Assembly (NCBI GenBank): GCA_036676475.1
Contig: JAKFCU010000006.1
Coordinates: 1 to 64,000, forward strand
DNA length: 64,000 nucleotides
Direction: 5' to 3'
From: LC029 sp036676475
GTDB taxonomy: Bacteria; Bacillota; Bacilli; Aneurinibacillales; RAOX-1
Shown here: one piece after another, positions 25,145 to 33,586 of the stretch
Layout of the letters: each line of letters opens with the position of its first letter
Numbering within the stretch: the first letter of the stretch is position 1
The notes under the pieces: generated by a model
Told to the model about the DNA's origin: nothing
The model's input: the letters and a program-made list of their open reading frames with translations, nothing else
The model's database searches: none
Position numbers and translations under genes: made by a program

Positions 25145-26269
25145 ATGTTCAATATAGATTATAATCAAAATCCTTTTATCGTTATTTGGGAGCTTACAAG
25201 AGCATGCCAATTAAAATGTCTTCATTGTCGTGCGGAAGCCCAATATCATCGTGATCCGCGGGAATTAAGCAATGAGGAAGGAAAAAAATTGATCGATCAA
25301 ATACGTGAAATGGGAAATCCTATGTTAGTCTTTACGGGTGGAGATCCACTAATGCGTGAAGATGTGTATGATCTTGCCGATTATGCCATCAAGAAAGGGA
25401 TACGCGTTTCCATGACCCCTAGCGCAACACCCAATGTAACAAAGGAAGCGATTCGCAAGGCAAAGGAAGTGGGTCTCTCCCGTTGGGCATTTAGCTTGGA
25501 TGGCCCTAATGCAGAAATTCATGACCAATTCCGTGGAACAGAAGGTTCTTTTAACCTTACGATGAACGCTATCGAATATTTACATGAACTTGAGATACCC
25601 ATTCAGATTAATACAACCATTTCCCGGTATAATATTGATCATTTGGACGAGATGGCTGAGATGATTACGAAATTGAACTGTGTCCTTTGGAGTGTTTTCT
25701 TCCTGGTTCCGACAGGACGGGGAAAGGAATCGGATATGATTTCACCGGTTCAGCATGAACAAGTTTTCTTATGGCTATATGAATTAAGCAAGCATTCCTC
25801 TTTTGATATCAAAACAACAGCAGCACAGCATTATCGTCGTGTCGTGATCCAGCAGAAGATGCGGGAACAAAAGAATCAAGATCAAGCGATCAAGTACGCA
25901 GATGCCTTAATGAAGGGGGAAACGGGACAAATTGATGGATTAGGCCGAGCGCCTAAAGGGGTAAACGATGGAAACGGGTTTGTCTTTATCTCCCACATCG
26001 GCGAGGTTTATCCGAGCGGACTTCTTCCTATTTTTGCTGGGAATGTAAAAGAGACGCATTTAGCTGAAATTTATCGAAACTCCCCTGTGTTTCAGTCCTT
26101 AAGAAATCCGGATTCCTTTAAGGGGAAGTGTGGAGTTTGTGAATTTAAACATGTATGCGGAGGTTCCCGTTCAAGAGCTTATGCAATGACTGGTGACTAT
26201 TTGGAAAGCGAGCCGTTCTGTGTTTATATTCCAAAAGCGCTTCGCAAAACAGGATCTACTGCGGAATGA
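25145..26269 (+). CDS. radical SAM/SPASM protein (NirJ/AhbD/PqqE-like)
   Basis: The 374-residue protein carries the radical SAM cluster motif in TRACQLKCLHCRAEAQ (CxxxCxxC) and the glycine-rich FTGGDPLMRED. A C-terminal SPASM region binds a second cluster (CGVCEFKHVCGGSRSRA and a last Cys near EPFC). It closely resembles a family of heme-synthesis-like radical SAM proteins found beside nitrate respiration genes (TIGR04053-type, from memory). The substrate may be a heme precursor or a peptide; I cannot decide. The ATG at 25145 is preferred over an upstream TTG. It heads an Fnr-controlled run with ywiC and moeA. Confidence 0.82.
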   Translation: MFNIDYNQNPFIVIWELTRACQLKCLHCRAEAQYHRDPRELSNEEGKKLIDQIREMGNPMLVFTGGDPLMREDVYDLADYAIKKGIRVSMTPSATPNVTKEAIRKAKEVGLSRWAFSLDGPNAEIHDQFRGTEGSFNLTMNAIEYLHELEIPIQINTTISRYNIDHLDEMAEMITKLNCVLWSVFFLVPTGRGKESDMISPVQHEQVFLWLYELSKHSSFDIKTTAAQHYRRVVIQQKMREQKNQDQAIKYADALMKGETGQIDGLGRAPKGVNDGNGFVFISHIGEVYPSGLLPIFAGNVKETHLAEIYRNSPVFQSLRNPDSFKGKCGVCEFKHVCGGSRSRAYAMTGDYLESEPFCVYIPKALRKTGSTAE

Positions 26270-26282
26270 TGAGGTGAGTTCT

Positions 26283-26996
26283 ATGAAGCATGTTCTCCCT
26301 AAGCAGCATGGCGCTTGGGCCATGCTGATTCTTCCTTTTGCTATGGGGGTAGAAGCAGGAGAACCATCCTGGTTTCATCTTCCTTTGTTCCTGGGATGGT
26401 TATTTCTTTATTTAGCCACATACCCTTTACTAATGGCGGTTAAAGGTAAGAAAACAGATTTCTATCTTCGCTGGTTTTTGATATATATAAGCATAGCTCT
26501 TTTAGCCTTGATCATTCCTGTCATGAGGGACTGGAGGCTTGTATACTTTGGTTTCTTTATGTTACCATTTTTTCTTGTGAATGCTTACTATTCCCGCATC
26601 AACCAAGAGCGTTGCTTTATCAATGACCTAAGTGCGGTCGGAGCCTTCGGGGTAGGGGGATTAGCAAGCTATTATTTGGGGACAGGCCAAATGGATGGGA
26701 AGGCATTCGCCATTTGGGGCTTATCTATGTTATTTTTTATAGGAAGTATTTTCTTTGTGAAAACGATGATTCGGGAGAAAAAGAATGCTGCTTTCCGTTG
26801 GCTGTCTTGGAGCTATCATTTGTTCATCCCTGTTGGATTTATGGGAATAGGAATGCCTTTGCTTGCCGTGGCCTACATTCCGAGTGCAGTACGGGCTATT
26901 GCTTTATACGGGAAGCCCCTGACCATGATGCATGTTGGGATTCTAGAGATCGTTAACTCACTTTTCTTTTTGATCGTCGCTTTTTATTACTTTTAA
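26283..26996 (+). CDS. ywiC: YwiC-like membrane protein
   Basis: The 237-residue protein has about eight membrane helices and starts MKHVLPKQHGAWAMLILPF, the hallmark of the YwiC family. In Bacillus subtilis ywiC lies in the narK-fnr-narGHJI region, so its presence near fnr, moeA and nitrate genes here is a conserved association. The function is unknown. The ATG at 26283 has GAGGTGAG 5-6 bp upstream; a longer open frame starts inside the preceding gene but has no ribosome binding site. Confidence 0.85.
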   Translation: MKHVLPKQHGAWAMLILPFAMGVEAGEPSWFHLPLFLGWLFLYLATYPLLMAVKGKKTDFYLRWFLIYISIALLALIIPVMRDWRLVYFGFFMLPFFLVNAYYSRINQERCFINDLSAVGAFGVGGLASYYLGTGQMDGKAFAIWGLSMLFFIGSIFFVKTMIREKKNAAFRWLSWSYHLFIPVGFMGIGMPLLAVAYIPSAVRAIALYGKPLTMMHVGILEIVNSLFFLIVAFYYF

Positions 26997-27029
26997 CCTA
27001 GGCAGTATTTGTGGAAAGGAAGTGAGCCG

Positions 27030-28298
27030 TTGGTGGATCGAAGAACACCGATTTCAATCGGGGAAGCTGTGAAAAAAATAATGAGGATGGCTGGCACAGG
27101 CGAGACAGAAGAGATATCTATCGAGCAATGTGATGGCCGATTTTTGGGAGAAGACCTGATTGCCTGTGAAGATGTTCCCCATTTTAACCGGGCAGGAATG
27201 GATGGTTTTGCCGTCCGTTCAGAAGATACGAAAGAAGCGTCCTTAGAGCATCCCCTTAACTTTGAAGTTATTGAAGAAATTGGGGCCGGAGATGTCCCCA
27301 TCAGCAGGATAGCCCCCTTTCAAGCTGTTCGCATCATGACGGGTGCGCAAATGCCAGAGGGGGCCGATACGGTCATTATGCTTGAATTGACAGAAGAAGT
27401 AGTAGATGAAGGTAGAAAAGTCATCAAAATCAATAAGTCCCTGAAAACAGGGGAGAACATGACGACTCGCGGACAGGATATGAAAGCGGGAAAGGTAATT
27501 GTGCGGAAAGGGGCACTTATCAATCCAGGTATCAAGGCATTGCTTGCTACCTTTGGGTACAGCCAAGTTACCGTAGCGAAAAAACCTTTAGTTGGTCTTT
27601 ATGCAACAGGATCAGAGCTTCTTGAAGTGAATGAGCCTCTCGTTCCAGGAAAAATTCGAAACAGTAATTCCTATATGATTTCTTCGCAAATCATACGATC
27701 TGGAGGAGAGCCGAAATATTTCGGAAAGCTCCGGGATGATTTGGATACCAGTTACGAAGCGATTCGAAATGCTTTAGATCATGTGGATGTATTAATTACA
27801 ACGGGTGGAGTTTCGGTAGGTGATTTTGATTATCTTCCAGCCATTTATGAAAAGCTAGGGGCTGAAGTTCTGTTTAATAAAGTTGCCATGCGTCCAGGAA
27901 GTGTGACGACGGTAGCGTATTGGAATGGAAAGCTATTGTTTGGCCTTTCCGGAAACCCATCAGCTTGCTACGTGGGCTTTGAGCTGTTTGTTCGCCCTGT
28001 CGTTCGAACGATGCTGCAATCACCCCATCCTCATTTGCAGAAAGTAAAAGCCATATTGGATACGGATTTTCCAAAAGCGAATCCATTTACGCGTTTTGTT
28101 CGAAGCTACTTCAGCTTTCGGGATGGAGGACTCTTTGTTTCTCCATGTGGGCTTGATAAATCAAACATTGTTTCTTCCCTTGCCGAGTCTAATTCTCTTA
28201 TGATTTTACCGGGAGGAACGCGTGGTTTCCAAAAAGGGCAAGAGGCTGAAGTGTTACTCTTAGAGGATCAGCAAGGAAGCAGTTGGCCTTGGGATTAG
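27030..28298 (+). CDS. moeA: MoeA molybdopterin molybdenumtransferase
   Basis: MoeA inserts molybdate into adenylylated molybdopterin to complete the molybdenum cofactor. This 422-residue copy shows the expected RRTPISIGEAVK start, the signature DVPHFNRAGMDGFAVRS, the MTGAQMPEGADTV loop, TTGGVSVGDFDYLP and LFGLSGNPSA. The start is TTG at 27030 (or GTG at 27033), with AAAGGAAG 7-10 bp before; a TTG at 27009 is open but has no good site. It is in the Fnr-type operon and presumably serves the molybdopterin enzyme encoded at 31450. Confidence 0.95.
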   Translation: MVDRRTPISIGEAVKKIMRMAGTGETEEISIEQCDGRFLGEDLIACEDVPHFNRAGMDGFAVRSEDTKEASLEHPLNFEVIEEIGAGDVPISRIAPFQAVRIMTGAQMPEGADTVIMLELTEEVVDEGRKVIKINKSLKTGENMTTRGQDMKAGKVIVRKGALINPGIKALLATFGYSQVTVAKKPLVGLYATGSELLEVNEPLVPGKIRNSNSYMISSQIIRSGGEPKYFGKLRDDLDTSYEAIRNALDHVDVLITTGGVSVGDFDYLPAIYEKLGAEVLFNKVAMRPGSVTTVAYWNGKLLFGLSGNPSACYVGFELFVRPVVRTMLQSPHPHLQKVKAILDTDFPKANPFTRFVRSYFSFRDGGLFVSPCGLDKSNIVSSLAESNSLMILPGGTRGFQKGQEAEVLLLEDQQGSSWPWD

Positions 28299-28300
28299 TG

Positions 28301-28340
28301 TAAGATGGCGAAGCCAATGCATATAATACTTTTTGATAGG
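28301..28340 (-). repeat. family A repeat, copy 2 (truncated)
   Basis: In reverse orientation the copy keeps GGCGAAGCC and ATAATACTTTTTGAT but lacks the AAGAAAGCTAC end. It begins 3 bp after the moeA stop codon. Confidence 0.65.
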
Positions 28341-28342
28341 AA

Positions 28343-28375
28343 AAAAAATTGAGCTACAGCATATCGTTGTAGCTC
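28343..28375 (-). terminator. terminator of fnr (minus strand)
   Basis: The stem GAGCTACA/TGTAGCTC is followed on the minus strand by AATTTTTTTTCC. On the plus strand only TTCTC follows, so it mainly serves fnr. Confidence 0.8.
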
Positions 28376-28379
28376 TTCT

Positions 28380-29084
28380 CTATTCTATATTGCACATAGC
28401 AGACGGACAATCCTCACAGTTAATTTCTTTCCTTAAGAAAGCAAGATCTAAAATAGTGATTTTCCCTTTTGAGATGTTCAAAACTCCTTTCCGTTTCAAC
28501 TCATTCAACATACGGTTCACGGTTTCTCTTGACGTCCCGCAAAATGTTCCAAGTTCGTGATTGGTTAAGGGAATATCAATGAGAATCCCTTTTTCCTTTT
28601 TTACACCATAGCTATTGGTCATACGGATGAGAGTGGAATAAAGGGCTCCTTTTTTGCCGTGAAGTACAAGATCACGGATTTTGGTCTGGGTACGCCGAAA
28701 ATGATCACTCATCCATTTCATGAACTCAAAGGCAAGTGCACTATTTTGCAGCAGCTGCTTTTCAAGCTCATCTTTATTAATGACAGCGACCTCTCCATCC
28801 TCTAAGACCTTGGCTGTCAGCAAGTATTTGGCACGATCGGTAAACAGGGTCAGTTCACCTACAATATCATTCTTACTGCATATGCGGAGAGCTAACTCAA
28901 GGCCATCTGGAGTGATCTTGCTAATTTGAATTCGGCCGGAACGGATAATATAAAGCTCTTTTGCTTCCTTTCCTTCCTGAAATAGGAGGTTCCCCCTTTT
29001 CATTTTAATGGTATGATTAGCGGAATTAAGGAGTTCTTTTAGATCTCCAGGAAATTGGGAGTCTTCATAGATACAAGGAAACAT
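28380..29084 (-). CDS. fnr: Fnr, oxygen-sensing transcription regulator
   Basis: The 234-residue Crp/Fnr-family protein has an N-terminal cyclic-nucleotide-binding-like domain (about 20-140) and a helix-turn-helix with GTSRETVNRMLNELK (recognition helix). At the extreme C-terminus CEDCPSAMC gives the CxxCx4C pattern of Bacillus subtilis Fnr, whose 4Fe-4S cluster is bound by these three cysteines plus an aspartate. This differs from the N-terminal cluster of Escherichia coli Fnr. Predicted Fnr sites (TGTGA-N6-TCACA) lie upstream of several genes in this window. The gene is separate from mrp upstream by a terminator, so it should have its own promoter. Confidence 0.95.
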   Translation of the reverse strand: MFPCIYEDSQFPGDLKELLNSANHTIKMKRGNLLFQEGKEAKELYIIRSGRIQISKITPDGLELALRICSKNDIVGELTLFTDRAKYLLTAKVLEDGEVAVINKDELEKQLLQNSALAFEFMKWMSDHFRRTQTKIRDLVLHGKKGALYSTLIRMTNSYGVKKEKGILIDIPLTNHELGTFCGTSRETVNRMLNELKRKGVLNISKGKITILDLAFLRKEINCEDCPSAMCNIE

Positions 29085-29112
29085 CGTATCACCTACCTTT
29101 ATGAGTGGATAG

Positions 29113-29147
29113 AGGAAAAATGCGGGTCGTTTCAGGCCCGCATTTTA
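29113..29147. terminator. terminator after mrp
   Basis: The stem ATGCGGG/CCCGCAT has T-runs on both sides (TTTTT on the minus strand, ATTTTAATTTTTTT on the plus). It lies downstream of mrp on the minus strand, before fnr. Confidence 0.85.
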
Positions 29148-29160
29148 ATTTTTTTATTCG

Positions 29161-29206
29161 TATCGGAAAGTATTATACGCAATAGGCTACGCAAGTTGCT
29201 TTCTTA
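29161..29206 (+). repeat. family A repeat, copy 3
   Basis: The core CGGAAAGTATTATACGC and GGCTACGCAAGTTGC are followed by the shared end TTTCTTA. The last TTA of the repeat is the mrp stop codon on the minus strand. Confidence 0.85.
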
Positions 29207-29956
29207 CACAATAACGTTTGATCCTAGCTTGTTTTCGACGCTTTCTGCAAGCTTCATGTAGTGCTCGTATAGAACGCTTCCTTCAGTATAGATGGAAGAA
29301 GGGGCAACGTCATCTTGAGCCGGTTCAATTGGCAAGCGAGCAATCACCTCTGAGTTTAATTGGCTCGCTAACTGATCGCCACCGCCTTTGCCAAACAGAT
29401 AATATTTCTCTTGACTGTTCAAAGGAGTAAAATACGCCATGTTTTCAACGATGCCTAAAATTTCATGCTTCGTATTAATCGCCATCGTTCCAGCTCGTTC
29501 CGCCACATGAGTTGCGGTAGGGTGTGGGGTGGTAACGATAATTTCCTTACTTTGCGGGATAAAATGGTGCATGTCCAAAGCTACATCCCCTGTACCAGGA
29601 GGCAGATCCAAGACGACATAATCGAGTTTTCCCCATATCACATCATTGGTGAAATGTTCGACCATCTTTCCAAGCATTGGACCACGCCACACGATTGGAT
29701 CATTTCCATTAACTAAAAAGCCCATAGACATTACTTTTACTCCATGTGATTCGACAGGAATAATTTTTCCATTCATTGTTTTGGGTTTTGAAGTTAGATT
29801 TAATATTTTCGGCACACTAAATCCATAAATATCAAGATCAATAAGTGCTACCTGCTTTCCTTTTCTTGCTAAGGATAAGGCAAGATTCACCGCTACCGTT
29901 GACTTTCCAACACCGCCTTTTCCGCTTGTAACCGCAATAACTGTTCCTGTTAACAT
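29204..29956 (-). CDS. mrp: Mrp/NBP35-family iron-sulfur carrier ATPase
   Basis: The 250-residue P-loop ATPase has the deviant Walker A motif SGKGGVGKST (residues 11-20) and the DLPPGTGDVALDMH segment typical of Mrp/ApbC, which load Fe-S clusters into target proteins. The N-terminal DUF59 domain common in Mrp is absent, as is an obvious CxxC near the C-terminus, so it is a short form. AAGGAGTG lies 9 bp before the ATG. It is transcribed away from the nitrate-reductase-like operon from its own predicted Fnr-type promoter, suggesting a specialised role in maturing those anaerobic Fe-S enzymes. Confidence 0.88.
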   Translation of the reverse strand: MLTGTVIAVTSGKGGVGKSTVAVNLALSLARKGKQVALIDLDIYGFSVPKILNLTSKPKTMNGKIIPVESHGVKVMSMGFLVNGNDPIVWRGPMLGKMVEHFTNDVIWGKLDYVVLDLPPGTGDVALDMHHFIPQSKEIIVTTPHPTATHVAERAGTMAINTKHEILGIVENMAYFTPLNSQEKYYLFGKGGGDQLASQLNSEVIARLPIEPAQDDVAPSSIYTEGSVLYEHYMKLAESVENKLGSNVIV

Positions 29957-29981
29957 AGATTCAACACTCCTTCATTTAAAT

Positions 29982-30019
29982 GCTGGTGCACTACGTCGAA
30001 TATACCCTCTTTCACCAGC
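29982..30019 (-). repeat. family B leader repeat, copy 2 (mrp leader)
   Basis: A 38-bp unit has 7-bp inverted ends GCTGGTG/CACCAGC and the inner segment AAAGAGGG. On the minus strand it is followed by six bases and ATGAAGGAG, the mrp ribosome binding site. It lies inside the inferred mrp 5' leader. Confidence 0.88.
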
Positions 30020-30097
30020 GATTGTTGTGCCCGTGAGATCGGCAGATTGAATCGTCCGAGAGGGCCTTCACGAACTTCATTTATAATGGATAACTTC

Positions 30098-30140
30098 ATT
30101 CTATAGGATACCCTAGAATAAACGTGTGATGATTGTCACT
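30098..30140 (-). promoter_or_regulatory. Fnr-type class II promoter for mrp
   Basis: TGTGA-TGATTG-TCACT (30125-30140) lies upstream of the minus-strand -10 box TAGAAT (30103-30098). The inferred start near 30091 puts the site centre at -41.5 and gives mrp a leader of about 135 nt. Confidence 0.7.
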
Positions 30141-30180
30141 CTTAAATTATACCTTTGTTCATAAACTTGTCATTAGTATG

Positions 30181-30223
30181 TGTGATGTTGTTCACAACGT
30201 AAAAGATCGATAGAACATATAAT
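30181..30223 (+). promoter_or_regulatory. Fnr-type class II promoter for the nitrate-reductase-like operon
   Basis: TGTGA-TGTTGT-TCACA (30181-30196) is a full match to the Fnr consensus. A perfect -10 box TATAAT lies at 30218-30223. The inferred start at 30230 puts the site centre at -41.5. Confidence 0.85.
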
Positions 30224-30229
30224 GACAAA

Positions 30230-30248
30230 TGTGAATGAAATATTCACA
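30230..30248 (+). promoter_or_regulatory. palindrome at the transcription start, possible second operator
   Basis: The perfect 7-bp arms TGTGAAT/ATTCACA with a 5-bp spacer begin at the inferred +1. The spacing differs from an Fnr site, so a repressor or another redox regulator is possible. The regulator is not identified. Confidence 0.5.
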
Positions 30249-30276
30249 ACCGCTGTTCCAAAAGGAGTGAAAACAT

Positions 30277-31422
30277 ATGAAGCAATTTGAACGATCTTTC
30301 TATTCCAAAACAAGCATGAACGCCTTTTTTGTCACGCTGATCTTATTCTTTACCATGTGGATTGGAACCAAAAACTTCAGTCATATTGATATGGCACTGT
30401 TAGGTTACATGGTTTCTTCCTTTATCTTTGCGATTGGGATCACGGTCCGGATGTGTTCTTGGTTAATCCGTCCGGCAACACATCAGGTGGTAAAGCGAAG
30501 CATCAAAAATTTAACAACAGGGAAACGCCAAAAAAGAAATATCAAAGCGATTCTCACAACGGTTATTGAGAACATCATTTTACAAAAGTTTATCTTTAAA
30601 CGAGGCATTTATCGTGGGATTCAACATTTTATGATTGCTTGGGGTTGTATTGGATCCTTTGCCATCACCTTTGGTCTAACTTTTGGTTGGATGCATTTCG
30701 ACTTGATTGATCCGGAAACTTATCAAATTATTGTGATGGGAATTCCGACTATTAAGATGGCAGCACACGGAATTTTTGCCGAAATGGTGTATAACGGATT
30801 AAATATTACAGGTATGATGGTGCTTATTGGCGTATGCATGGCCCTGATCAGAAGAATTAAAAGTAAGGATGTAAAGGTGACCCAGAGAGCTGAATTTGAT
30901 TTGTTACCTTTATATATACTGCTAACTGTCACCAGTACAGGGTTGATTTTAACAATCTCCTATACTTTCCTAGGAGGATGGATGCACCATTATCTAACGC
31001 TCATCCATCAAGTTACCGTGGTTATTTTCTTAGTTTATTTCCCATTCGGAAAGCTATTCCACCTTCCGATTCGACCATTAGCAACATCTGTTCCGATGAA
31101 TTATCAGGAGGTGCTCAAGGTGGATACCAGATCCTGTAAGAAGTGTGGAGATAAATACAGTAATGATGATCAGATTGAAGATGTTAAAGCGATTCTTGCT
31201 GCACAAGCTTTCGATCTACAGTTAGCAGATGGTTCTTATTTAGCGGATTATTGCCTACCTTGCAGAAGAAGAATTCGCGTAATGAAGCAAATGAATATGG
31301 AAGCACCACAAGGAAATCCGTACGGTCCGATTCGTACTATGAACGATATTCATATTTCTGGTTTTGGTAAAAAGCGTTCCGAGGAATTTTACAGTCAGCC
31401 TAAAGAACTTCAAAAAAAATAA
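30277..31422 (+). CDS. NarI-like cytochrome b membrane subunit with C-terminal CxxC pair
   Basis: The 381-residue protein has about six membrane helices (residues 15-265). Histidines in the last helices (H237/H238, H244, H262 in the context LIHQVTVVIFLVYFPFGKLFH) resemble the heme b ligands of NarI and related quinol-oxidising subunits. H117, H140 and H164 lie in the middle helices. The cytosolic C-terminus (270-381) has CKKC (287-290) and CLPC (326-329), a zinc-ribbon or Fe-S-type pair not found in normal NarI. It is the first gene of an Fnr-controlled operon with the molybdopterin enzyme, so it probably passes quinol electrons to it. I do not know a named family for it. Confidence 0.72.
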   Translation: MKQFERSFYSKTSMNAFFVTLILFFTMWIGTKNFSHIDMALLGYMVSSFIFAIGITVRMCSWLIRPATHQVVKRSIKNLTTGKRQKRNIKAILTTVIENIILQKFIFKRGIYRGIQHFMIAWGCIGSFAITFGLTFGWMHFDLIDPETYQIIVMGIPTIKMAAHGIFAEMVYNGLNITGMMVLIGVCMALIRRIKSKDVKVTQRAEFDLLPLYILLTVTSTGLILTISYTFLGGWMHHYLTLIHQVTVVIFLVYFPFGKLFHLPIRPLATSVPMNYQEVLKVDTRSCKKCGDKYSNDDQIEDVKAILAAQAFDLQLADGSYLADYCLPCRRRIRVMKQMNMEAPQGNPYGPIRTMNDIHISGFGKKRSEEFYSQPKELQKK

Positions 31423-31449
31423 TGTGAATAAGATGTGGAGGGAACAACC

Positions 31450-33573
31450 ATGAGTAAATACCTTGTAAAAGATGGGGTTAAAAATCTTCGCAACCCAGGT
31501 GAAAAGTTAATTACAACTCACTGTGCCTACTGTGGAATGCAATGTGGGATGCATATTCGAGTAAGTGAACAAACGGGAAAAGTAGTTGGAGTAGAGCCGC
31601 GTTATGATTGGCCAACTACAAGAGGAAAGATGTGTCCAAAAGGGGTAACAGCCTACCAAACGGTTAATCACAAAGACCGGCTCCTTCGCCCTTTAATCAA
31701 GAAAAATGGTCAGTTTGTTGAATCCAGCTGGGATGAAGCTCTTGACCTGATTGCCAAAAACTTTCAGCGACTACAAAATGAACATGGAAAAGACGCTCTA
31801 AGTGTATTCGGCGGCGTATCGATGACCAACGAAAAATGTTATCTTGTAGGGAAATATGCCCGCGTAGCTCTAGGAACCCGTTTTCTCGATTACAATGGTC
31901 GTTTCTGTATGAGTTCAGCGGCAGGCGGTTTCTTGAAAACATTAGGTACAGACCGGGGATCCACGCTGCCATGGCCTGAATTAGAACATACCGACTGTTT
32001 CTTTATGGCTGGTACCAACACGGCTGAATGTCATCCAACCAGTATTCAATGGATTTGGAAAGCGAAGGACAAAGGGGCAAAGCTGATTGTAGCCGATCCT
32101 CGTGAAACACCGACCGCTCGTATTGCCGATGTTCATCTTGACCTGAAATCAGGTACAGACTCTGCACTGGCAAATGGAATTATGCACATTTTGGTTAAAG
32201 AGGGCTATGTTGATGAAGCGTATGTTAATGCCCGTTGCAATAATTATGAAAAACTAAAAGCGAATGTAGAATATTTTACGCCAAGCAATACTTCCAAAAT
32301 TACCGGTGTAGATGAAGAAAAGATCATCAAAGCCGCACATATCTTTGGACAATCTCCTAGATCCGTGGTGATGTTTGCACGAGGAGTGGAGCAACAAACC
32401 AAAGGGGTAGATAATGTTTCCTTGTACACCTCTATGGCTTTATTGAGAGGACAAATCGGGAAGTTTGCATCAGGGGTGGCTACCTTCACGGGTCAAGGGA
32501 ACGGACAAGGTGGACGCGAGCATGGTCAAAAAGCTGATTTGCTTCCTGGTTATCGGAAACTAACAGACCCAGAAGCGGTAAAATATATTTCTGGGGTTTG
32601 GGGAATTCAACCAGAGGAAATGCCTAAACCAGGTGTCTCTGCCTTTGAAATGTTTGATGAAATTCATAAAGGGAATATTCGTGCGATGCACGTAATCTGT
32701 AGTAACCCTGCTGTATCTGCACCAAATAGCGAATATGTATGGTCGGCATTTAAAAAGTTAGATTTCATGGTAGTGAGCGATTTCTTCCTGTCCGAGACGG
32801 CAGAATTTGCTGACGTGGTATTGCCTGCTACTTCTTGGGCAGAGGATGATGGGACCACCACTAACTTAGAAGGCCGTGTTATCCGAATTCGTAAAGTCAT
32901 AGAGCCATTGGGTGAGTCTTTGCCTGACTGGGCAATTATGCGTGATATTGCAAAAAGATTAGGAAAAGGCAAATTCTTCCCATATGAGACTGCTGAACAA
33001 ATCTTCGAAGAATTCCGTGTTGCTACAAAAGGCGGAAAAGCCGATTATTATGGAATTACATGGGATCGTATCGATAAAGAAGATGGTATATTCTGGCCTT
33101 GCCCTTCGGAGGACCACCCGGGAACGCCAACCATGTTTAAAGAAAAATTCGGAACGGAAGATGGAAAAGCTAATTTGGCTGTTGTCGATTGGAAACTGCC
33201 GGCCGAATATCCAACTGAGGATTACCCGCACATCTTAACTACCGGTCGTGTCGTATTCCATTATCTATCCGGTAACCAAACGCGCCGTGTAGATTTCTTG
33301 ATGGAGCAATGCCCTGTTCCTTATGCTGAAATGCATCCTGAGTTAGCCAGCCAATACAATTTACACAATGGAGATAAGGTGAAGTTGATCACTCGCCGTT
33401 CTGAGATGCTTTTGGATGTGAGATTAACGAAGGCCATTCGTAAAGATACCGTATTTGTTCCTTACCATTGGGGCAAGGAATTATCCGTGAACCAGTTGAC
33501 CAATCCGTGCTTAGACCCGATATCGAGAATGCCAGAATTCAAAGTTTGTGCCGTGAAGATTCAGAAAGCATAA
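31450..33573 (+). CDS. molybdopterin oxidoreductase, NarB/NasC-NapA-like (probable nitrate reductase)
   Basis: The 707-residue protein belongs to the DMSO-reductase family. The N-terminal 4Fe-4S motif is CAYCGMQCGMH with a fourth Cys in GKMCPKG. The likely Mo ligand is the Cys in GRFCMSSA, as in NapA/NarB. Further family segments are VSDFFLSETAEFADVVLPA and TTGRVVFHYLSGNQTRR. No twin-arginine or other signal is present, so the enzyme stays in the cytosol like assimilatory nitrate reductases. However, it is in an Fnr-type operon with membrane and Rieske subunits, which suggests respiration. Two NarK transporters under a similar promoter support nitrate as substrate; formate or another oxyanion cannot be excluded. 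GTGGAGGG lies about 7 bp before the ATG. Confidence 0.85.
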   Translation: MSKYLVKDGVKNLRNPGEKLITTHCAYCGMQCGMHIRVSEQTGKVVGVEPRYDWPTTRGKMCPKGVTAYQTVNHKDRLLRPLIKKNGQFVESSWDEALDLIAKNFQRLQNEHGKDALSVFGGVSMTNEKCYLVGKYARVALGTRFLDYNGRFCMSSAAGGFLKTLGTDRGSTLPWPELEHTDCFFMAGTNTAECHPTSIQWIWKAKDKGAKLIVADPRETPTARIADVHLDLKSGTDSALANGIMHILVKEGYVDEAYVNARCNNYEKLKANVEYFTPSNTSKITGVDEEKIIKAAHIFGQSPRSVVMFARGVEQQTKGVDNVSLYTSMALLRGQIGKFASGVATFTGQGNGQGGREHGQKADLLPGYRKLTDPEAVKYISGVWGIQPEEMPKPGVSAFEMFDEIHKGNIRAMHVICSNPAVSAPNSEYVWSAFKKLDFMVVSDFFLSETAEFADVVLPATSWAEDDGTTTNLEGRVIRIRKVIEPLGESLPDWAIMRDIAKRLGKGKFFPYETAEQIFEEFRVATKGGKADYYGITWDRIDKEDGIFWPCPSEDHPGTPTMFKEKFGTEDGKANLAVVDWKLPAEYPTEDYPHILTTGRVVFHYLSGNQTRRVDFLMEQCPVPYAEMHPELASQYNLHNGDKVKLITRRSEMLLDVRLTKAIRKDTVFVPYHWGKELSVNQLTNPCLDPISRMPEFKVCAVKIQKA

Positions 33574-33586
33574 GGAGGACACGATC

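Noticed and set aside
28333..28560. A 75-codon plus-strand frame antisense to fnr
   Set aside because: It lies antisense to the fnr C-terminus and starts in the terminator region without a ribosome binding site.
29950..30099. A 49-codon frame on the minus strand overlapping the mrp start (begins MKLSIINEVREG)
   Set aside because: Its ATG overlaps the inferred -10 box of mrp, so it would not be on the transcript. It also runs through the family B repeat and has no ribosome binding site.
30230..30248. Considered as another Fnr site or a Rex site
   Set aside because: The spacing between TGTGA and TCACA is 9 bp rather than 6, and TGTGAA to TTCACA is 7 bp rather than the 4 bp I recall for Rex.
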